Source: an uncultured Flavobacteriaceae bacterium (GTDB taxonomy: Bacteria > Bacteroidota > Bacteroidia > Flavobacteriales > Flavobacteriaceae). Taken from it: DNA of 64,000 nucleotides. The notes under the pieces were generated by a model. That model ran no database searches, was not told the origin of the DNA, and was given only the letters and a program-made list of their open reading frames with translations. Position numbers and translations under genes: made by a program. Positions 59,337 to 64,000 of this stretch are shown piece after piece. The stretch spans positions 62,001 to 126,000 of the forward strand of contig CANLXN010000005.1 in assembly GCA_947495135.1 (NCBI GenBank), in the 5' to 3' direction. Position 1 is the stretch's first letter; each line of letters starts with the position of its first letter.

Positions 59337-61828
59337 GTAAGGTAGAAGAAGCACTAATAAAACGGTTTCAAGGCCATAGGGTTATTTTCTGGTATGACGA
59401 GAAGAAAGACCTCATCGACCAGTTTACAGCACTTGATTTAGCAGGTGTTGAGAAAATCCACGTTAATCGAAATGAGTTTGAGGTAAAACACATTATTACC
59501 AAGCAACGACCAACGGATAAATTCCTTCTATACTTCTCTGAAAAGAAGGCTAATAACGAAGACAATTGGTTATTAGATATGGAGCTGGCACATCACCTAT
59601 TCCACACAGACCAAGAAGCAATGTTCTTGCAAGAAATAGGTTTAGGTTATCACTTAAAAGAACTGGTAGCAGAGCACATAGAATTCTTTAAAGCTAAAGA
59701 CCGAAGAAACAAACTCAAAGAATTATTGGGAGCAGGTGATGAACACGAAGACATCCGCAGTAAAATGCTTGCGGTGTTGTTTAATACCGACTACGTTAAC
59801 CTTAGTACGTTTATACACTCGCATAGTGCAGCATTTATAGATGGCAATACAAAGTATGACAAAGATTTAGACCGCTTCAGTTTAAAAAGCTATTACTGGG
59901 GAAAAATTAAATATGCCTTTAATTATGTAGCAGAGGAGCCATCTATTTACGACTTTCTTCTGGAGGTTTTTAACCATAGTTTTAGCTTAGGTCATCCTTC
60001 AGAATTGACTAAGGAATCTCGTTTACTCATAGCACTTTGGAAAGACACTATTCAATACCGAGAAAGCTTTGGTACGGTTTCAGATAAAATCGCAGCAGAT
60101 ATAGATGTAGAGTCCAAACTTCAGCAAGCAGAAATAAATGATGTCATAAAGGACGATTTGTTTCGCATAAGCGATAAAAAGATTATCTACGATTTAGTTA
60201 ACCTCATTGCAGAAGAAAGTATTGCTTATGATAAAGTAGTTCAGTTTAAGAAACAAAGAGAAAATAAGTATTGGTTTGCAACATCTGAAGCGTTGTACAA
60301 CGGTTTAGAGTATGGAGCAGAAACGCTACATCTCATTCGTAAGTTTAATCGTGTAACCTACAAGAATTTCGGTGAAGGAATTGAAAACTATGCATCAGAA
60401 CTCTATGAGGTAGACCAAGCCTACAGAAAGTTTGTCTGGAGTTTTAGACAGGCAAAGCAAAATAGAATTTTATCAAGCTTAGCTGAAAAAATAGAAAAAG
60501 TATATGCTAACGACTGGTTGTTAAAATACAATAACAACTGGCAAAAGGTAGTAGATAACTTAAGTGTTTGGCCTACAAAAGAGCCATACAGTCAGCAACG
60601 TTTCTTCGAACAGCACGTCAAGCCGTTTACAACAAAGAAACAGCGTTTGTTTGTTATTATTTCTGATGCATTACGCTATGAAAATGGAGCTGAATTGAGT
60701 AGACGTTTACAATCTGAAAATAGATACGAATCTACCATAGAGCATATGGTGAGTAGTTTACCTTGTTACACACAACTAGGTATGGCTTCACTATTACCAC
60801 ATAAAAGTATTTCGCTTAAAGCGAAAACAGATACAATAATCATTGATGGAATGTCAAGTTCTGGAACCAAAGGGCGTGCAAAAATTCTAGCTTCAAATTC
60901 TGGCGTAAGAGCTACAGCTATAAAGGCTGACGATTTTATGAATATGAATGCTAATAAAGAAGGAAGAGCATTTGTAAAGGAGTACGACCTAATCTACATC
61001 TATCACAACCGTATAGATAAAACTGGAGATGATAAAGCCACAGAAGAACGTGTATTTGACGCTGTAGAACAAGAGTTTGATTTTCTTCTAGATATGATGA
61101 AGAAAATAGCCAATATGAATGGTAACAATATGATGATTACCTCAGACCACGGATATATATATCAGCATAGTGATTTAGATGAAAGTGATTTTGTATCATC
61201 CAGACATTCGGGAACTATCTGGAAAGAGAACAGGCGCTTCGTAATTGGTGAAGACCTTAAAGGAGATGATACTACAAAAGCTTTCAAAGGTTCAGAACTC
61301 CAAATTGATTCTGATGTAGATGTTTTGATACCAAAATCTATCAATAGACTAAGAATAAGCGGTGCAGGTTCACGATTTGTTCACGGTGGAGCAACAATGC
61401 AGGAAATAGTTATTCCGTTGCTTAAAGTGAGTAAAAAACGTCAAGACACCACTTCTCAAGTAGATATCGATATTATAAAATCTACAGATAGAATCACCAC
61501 AAATATTTTAGCGGTGTCCTTCATTCAATCCAATCTTGTTACAGAGCAGGTATTACCGAGAACCATAAGAGCAGCCATCTATGCTGAGGATGGAGAACGC
61601 TTGAGTGATTTATTTACGTACAATTTTGATATAGAAGCAGGAAGTGAACGACAGCGAGAAGTGAAACACCGTTTCCAACTTATGTCTAAAGCTAGTGGAA
61701 AGTACAAAAACCAACGTGTAAAATTAGTTTTAGAAGAACCTGTAGAAGGAACCACCAAGTGGAAAGAATACCAAAGCTTTTTCTATACACTCAACATATC
61801 ATTTACTAACGACTTTGATGACATATAA
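59333..61828 (+). CDS. pglZ: BREX phosphatase-superfamily protein PglZ
   Basis: This 831-residue protein belongs to the alkaline-phosphatase superfamily. The PglZ core spans residues about 435-690: RLFVIISDALRYENGAELS (metal-binding Asp), LPCYTQLGMASLLPHKS (nucleophile region) and MMITSDHGYIYQHSD (SDHG), with a further His in RFVHGGATMQE. The N-terminal half is helical and BREX type 1-specific. Its catalytic substrate is not known. It is 3 bp before brxL and overlaps pglX by ATGA. Confidence 0.92.
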   Translation: MSKVEEALIKRFQGHRVIFWYDEKKDLIDQFTALDLAGVEKIHVNRNEFEVKHIITKQRPTDKFLLYFSEKKANNEDNWLLDMELAHHLFHTDQEAMFLQEIGLGYHLKELVAEHIEFFKAKDRRNKLKELLGAGDEHEDIRSKMLAVLFNTDYVNLSTFIHSHSAAFIDGNTKYDKDLDRFSLKSYYWGKIKYAFNYVAEEPSIYDFLLEVFNHSFSLGHPSELTKESRLLIALWKDTIQYRESFGTVSDKIAADIDVESKLQQAEINDVIKDDLFRISDKKIIYDLVNLIAEESIAYDKVVQFKKQRENKYWFATSEALYNGLEYGAETLHLIRKFNRVTYKNFGEGIENYASELYEVDQAYRKFVWSFRQAKQNRILSSLAEKIEKVYANDWLLKYNNNWQKVVDNLSVWPTKEPYSQQRFFEQHVKPFTTKKQRLFVIISDALRYENGAELSRRLQSENRYESTIEHMVSSLPCYTQLGMASLLPHKSISLKAKTDTIIIDGMSSSGTKGRAKILASNSGVRATAIKADDFMNMNANKEGRAFVKEYDLIYIYHNRIDKTGDDKATEERVFDAVEQEFDFLLDMMKKIANMNGNNMMITSDHGYIYQHSDLDESDFVSSRHSGTIWKENRRFVIGEDLKGDDTTKAFKGSELQIDSDVDVLIPKSINRLRISGAGSRFVHGGATMQEIVIPLLKVSKKRQDTTSQVDIDIIKSTDRITTNILAVSFIQSNLVTEQVLPRTIRAAIYAEDGERLSDLFTYNFDIEAGSERQREVKHRFQLMSKASGKYKNQRVKLVLEEPVEGTTKWKEYQSFFYTLNISFTNDFDDI
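60810..60826. repeat. Palindrome TTTCGCTTAAAGCGAAA in pglZ
   Basis: This is the second exact copy of the 17-nt palindrome in brxC, in the same reading frame. Confidence 0.6.
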
Positions 61829-61831
61829 GCT

Positions 61832-63859
61832 ATGAAGGAATTAGATATAAAACTAAACGAACACTTTGAAGGAAAAGTAGTTAGAAAGGATTTAACGAAA
61901 CTGGTTAAAGGGAATGCTATAGTTCCCACCTATGTATTAGAATACCTTTTAGGACAATATTGCGCTACTGATGATGAGGAGACCATAAATCAAGGCTTAG
62001 AAACAGTCAAGAATATTATATCTAAACACTTTGTCCATCGAGATGAAGCCAACCTCATCAAATCTACAGTACGTGAAAAAGGTTCACATAGAATTATTGA
62101 TAAAGTTTCTGTAAGACTTAATGACGTTAAAGACCAGTATGAAGCATCATTTGCAAATTTAGGTCTCAATCGTATTCCTATTTCTAGCGATGTCATTAAG
62201 GAACATAAAAAACTGCTATCAAGTGGAGTCTGGTGTATTTTAACCTTAGCTTATTACTCTTCAGACGAAAAAGGGACAGTTCCTTGGATAATAGAGAGTA
62301 TTAAACCTATTCAAATATCAAATGTTGATTTAGAAGAATATAAAAATGCCAGAGCACAATTTACTACAAATGAGTGGATGGATGTGCTTATGCAATCTAT
62401 CGGTCTAAATCCTGATGAATTTACTCAACGCTCTAAACTATTACAATTAACAAGATTGGTACCGTTTGTAGAGAACAATTATAACCTTATTGAATTGGGG
62501 CCAAAAGGAACTGGAAAATCACACATCTTTTCAGAACTATCACCACACGGAATGCTTATATCTGGTGGAGAGGTGTCTAAGGCAAAACTATTTGTAAATA
62601 ACAGTACAGGAGAAATAGGCTTGGTAGGATATTGGGATGTGGTAGCTTATGATGAATTTGCTGGAAAGACAAAGAAGTCTGACAGAGGCTTAGTAGACAT
62701 CCTTAAGAACTATATGGCAAATAAGTTCTTCTCCAGAGGAACACAACAGTATGGAGCTTCAGCTTCAATGGTTTTTGTAGGGAATACTGACCACTCAGTT
62801 CCATATATGTTAAAACACAGCGACCTTTTTGAAGCATTACCAAAAGACTATTACGATACTGCTTTTTTAGATAGAATGCACGCTTATCTACCAGGTTGGG
62901 AAGTCCTAAAATTGCGCAATGAGATGTTCAGTTCCGACTATGGATTTATAGTTGACTATCTAGCTGAAATTCTAAGAGAATTGCGTAAGGAGGACAGAAC
63001 CAATGAATATTCACAGTTTTTTGAGTTATCCAATTCTATCACGACAAGGGATAAGACAGCTATAGAAAAGACTTTTGCTGGACTTACAAAAGTTATCTAT
63101 CCACAAGGTGGCTTCGATGAAAATGAAGCTAGAGAGCTTTTAGATTTTGCTATAGAAAATCGTAAGCGTGTAAAGCAACAGCTTGAAAAGATGGATGAAA
63201 CATTTTTAGAGCAACCAGTAGACTTTAGCTACACAATCAAAAGTACTGGTGAAGTAGTGAATATAGAAACCTTGGAAATTATAGAAAATGGTGGAGGTAG
63301 CATTGCATTAAATGATGAGGTTGTGAATTCAGATGTATCAGATGACACTAGTGTTAATGTAGCACCTCAACCGAAATCAATTGAACTATCTGGAGGTCAA
63401 AAAATAATACGAGATAATCAGTCAGGTATTTCTTATGACTTACTGTTTGGAGCATATTTAGTGGGAGCTACCGATGTGAAAGTGATTGACCCTTACGTCC
63501 GCCTTCCTTACCAATTAAGAAACTTTATGGAGTTTGCTAAGTTGCTTTCTGAAAAGAAAGACCCAGATGTTGAGGTAAAGCTTCATCTGGTTACGGCAAA
63601 TAATGAAGATTATATAGAGGATGCAAAGGAAGCCTTCAAACAAATGCAGTACTCACTTGAAGGCATTGGAATCATCTTTACCTACGAGTTTGATGATTTT
63701 ATACACGACCGTTCAATCATTTTAGATAATGGTTGGAAGGTAATCTTAGGACGAGGACTAGATATCTGGCAAAAGACAGGTGGATGGTATGATATTAATG
63801 AATACTTGCAAGAAAAACGTTTATGTAAAGCTTGTGAAGTGACTTTTGTGAAGGGATAG
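61832..63859 (+). CDS. brxL: BrxL-type AAA+ protein with PLD-like (MIT_C-like) C-terminus
   Basis: This 675-residue protein has an N-terminal BrxL DNA-binding-type region (residues 1-200), then an AAA+ core: P-loop NLIELGPKGTGKSHIFSEL near 225, Walker B WDVVAYDEFAGKT near 275 and sensor MVFVGNTDHSVPYML near 320. After an acidic linker (about 470-520), residues 525-675 (YDLLFGAYLVGATDVKVIDPY, then FIHDRSIILDNGWKVILGRG) resemble the MIT_C phospholipase-D-like fold with H-x-x-x-S/D features. Canonical BrxL carries a Lon-like domain here instead. BrxL hexamers bind DNA and are needed for exclusion but not for methylation. The stop is 2 bp before a DUF262 gene. Confidence 0.85.
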   Translation: MKELDIKLNEHFEGKVVRKDLTKLVKGNAIVPTYVLEYLLGQYCATDDEETINQGLETVKNIISKHFVHRDEANLIKSTVREKGSHRIIDKVSVRLNDVKDQYEASFANLGLNRIPISSDVIKEHKKLLSSGVWCILTLAYYSSDEKGTVPWIIESIKPIQISNVDLEEYKNARAQFTTNEWMDVLMQSIGLNPDEFTQRSKLLQLTRLVPFVENNYNLIELGPKGTGKSHIFSELSPHGMLISGGEVSKAKLFVNNSTGEIGLVGYWDVVAYDEFAGKTKKSDRGLVDILKNYMANKFFSRGTQQYGASASMVFVGNTDHSVPYMLKHSDLFEALPKDYYDTAFLDRMHAYLPGWEVLKLRNEMFSSDYGFIVDYLAEILRELRKEDRTNEYSQFFELSNSITTRDKTAIEKTFAGLTKVIYPQGGFDENEARELLDFAIENRKRVKQQLEKMDETFLEQPVDFSYTIKSTGEVVNIETLEIIENGGGSIALNDEVVNSDVSDDTSVNVAPQPKSIELSGGQKIIRDNQSGISYDLLFGAYLVGATDVKVIDPYVRLPYQLRNFMEFAKLLSEKKDPDVEVKLHLVTANNEDYIEDAKEAFKQMQYSLEGIGIIFTYEFDDFIHDRSIILDNGWKVILGRGLDIWQKTGGWYDINEYLQEKRLCKACEVTFVKG

Positions 63860-63861
63860 AT

Positions 63862-64000
63862 ATGGAAAAATTTTCTATAAAAGCTAAAACTTATACTCTT
63901 AAGTATAATCAATCATCTAAAGAGGACAAAGTACTTAACAATTCTGTAAAATACCTAATACCTGTTTACCAAAGACCTTATTCTTGGAATGAAGAACAAA
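63862..64000 (+). CDS. DUF262/GmrS-like protein, cut by the window end
   Basis: ATG 63862, 2 bp after brxL, opens a frame that runs off the window after 46 residues. It includes KYLIPVYQRPYSWNEEQ, the signature of the DUF262 (GmrSD N-terminal, ParB-like nuclease/NTPase) domain, preceded by a short N-terminal extension. Full GmrSD enzymes cut modified phage DNA; the Escherichia BREX-linked BrxU is one. Whether a DUF1524 (GmrD) half follows cannot be seen. Confidence 0.75.
   Translation, partial: MEKFSIKAKTYTLKYNQSSKEDKVLNNSVKYLIPVYQRPYSWNEEQ

Overview
The window looks like an AT-rich chromosome segment of a marine-type flavobacterium (Bacteroidota, probably Flavobacteriaceae). The evidence is a CTnDOT-type conjugation gene set (traE-F-G-I-J-K-M-N), an RteC regulator, BtgA/BtgB-like mobilization genes, an ECF sigma/FecR/TonB-receptor cell-surface signalling set, TAnnTTTG-like -7 promoter elements, and the dispersed palindrome CGCTTTCGCGAAAGCG. 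Everything is read from sequence; no database search was possible.

Region 1 (1-28.3 kb) is the body of an integrative conjugative element (ICE). It holds ssb, a RadC-like gene, a candidate origin of transfer (about 1.5-1.84 kb), a BtgA-like accessory protein, a relaxase and a VirD4-like coupling protein on the + strand. The tra operon follows on the - strand (17.2 to 9.9 kb), with a divergent peptidoglycan amidase. A DnaC-like/DnaD-like replication pair, an excisionase-like HTH protein and RteC lie at 25.6-28.3 kb. Two cargo clusters interrupt this backbone and look like defence loci. One (4.96-9.85 kb) is a large nuclease-like protein, a GNAT acetyltransferase and a phospholipase-D-fold nuclease with a possible EVE/PUA-like domain. 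The other (18.0-24.3 kb, - strand) is a three-gene operon: a protein of unknown family, a STAND-type NTPase with an N-terminal nuclease module and C-terminal TPRs, and a zinc-ribbon PD-(D/E)XK protein. The large proteins of the two clusters share the same N-terminal nuclease module.

Region 2 (28.5-45.5 kb) is envelope and regulation cargo. It contains a 7TM-LuxR regulator, a half-length asparaginase-like protein, two repeat-related lipoproteins, and an ECF sigma/anti-sigma/TonB-dependent receptor set. A two-component system follows, then a lipid or glycolipid modification cluster (epimerase, GT2, duplicated LAB-N protein, GT39/ArnT-like transferase, two PAP2 phosphatases, an ICMT-like methyltransferase and an HD hydrolase). 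Three promoters in this cluster share a 20-nt element exactly 7 nt upstream of a TAnnTTTG-like box. I infer a regulon of the neighbouring OmpR-family response regulator.

Region 3 (45.4-48.8 kb) is an integration junction. A tyrosine recombinase abuts a 3' fragment of a CAU-anticodon tRNA (46933-46975). On the other side is a large serine recombinase whose C-terminus is encoded antisense to that tRNA fragment. The simplest reading is two mobile elements in tandem at one tRNA gene: the ICE to the left and a BREX island to the right. The intact tRNA would lie outside the window.

Region 4 (48.8-64 kb) is the BREX island. It has a structured non-coding segment, a winged-helix protein, two small genes, a Cro/CI-type regulator, and a complete type 1 BREX operon (brxA-brxB-brxC-pglX-pglZ-brxL). 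The window ends inside a DUF262/GmrS-like gene. BrxL appears to end in a phospholipase-D-like (MIT_C-like) domain rather than the usual Lon-like domain.
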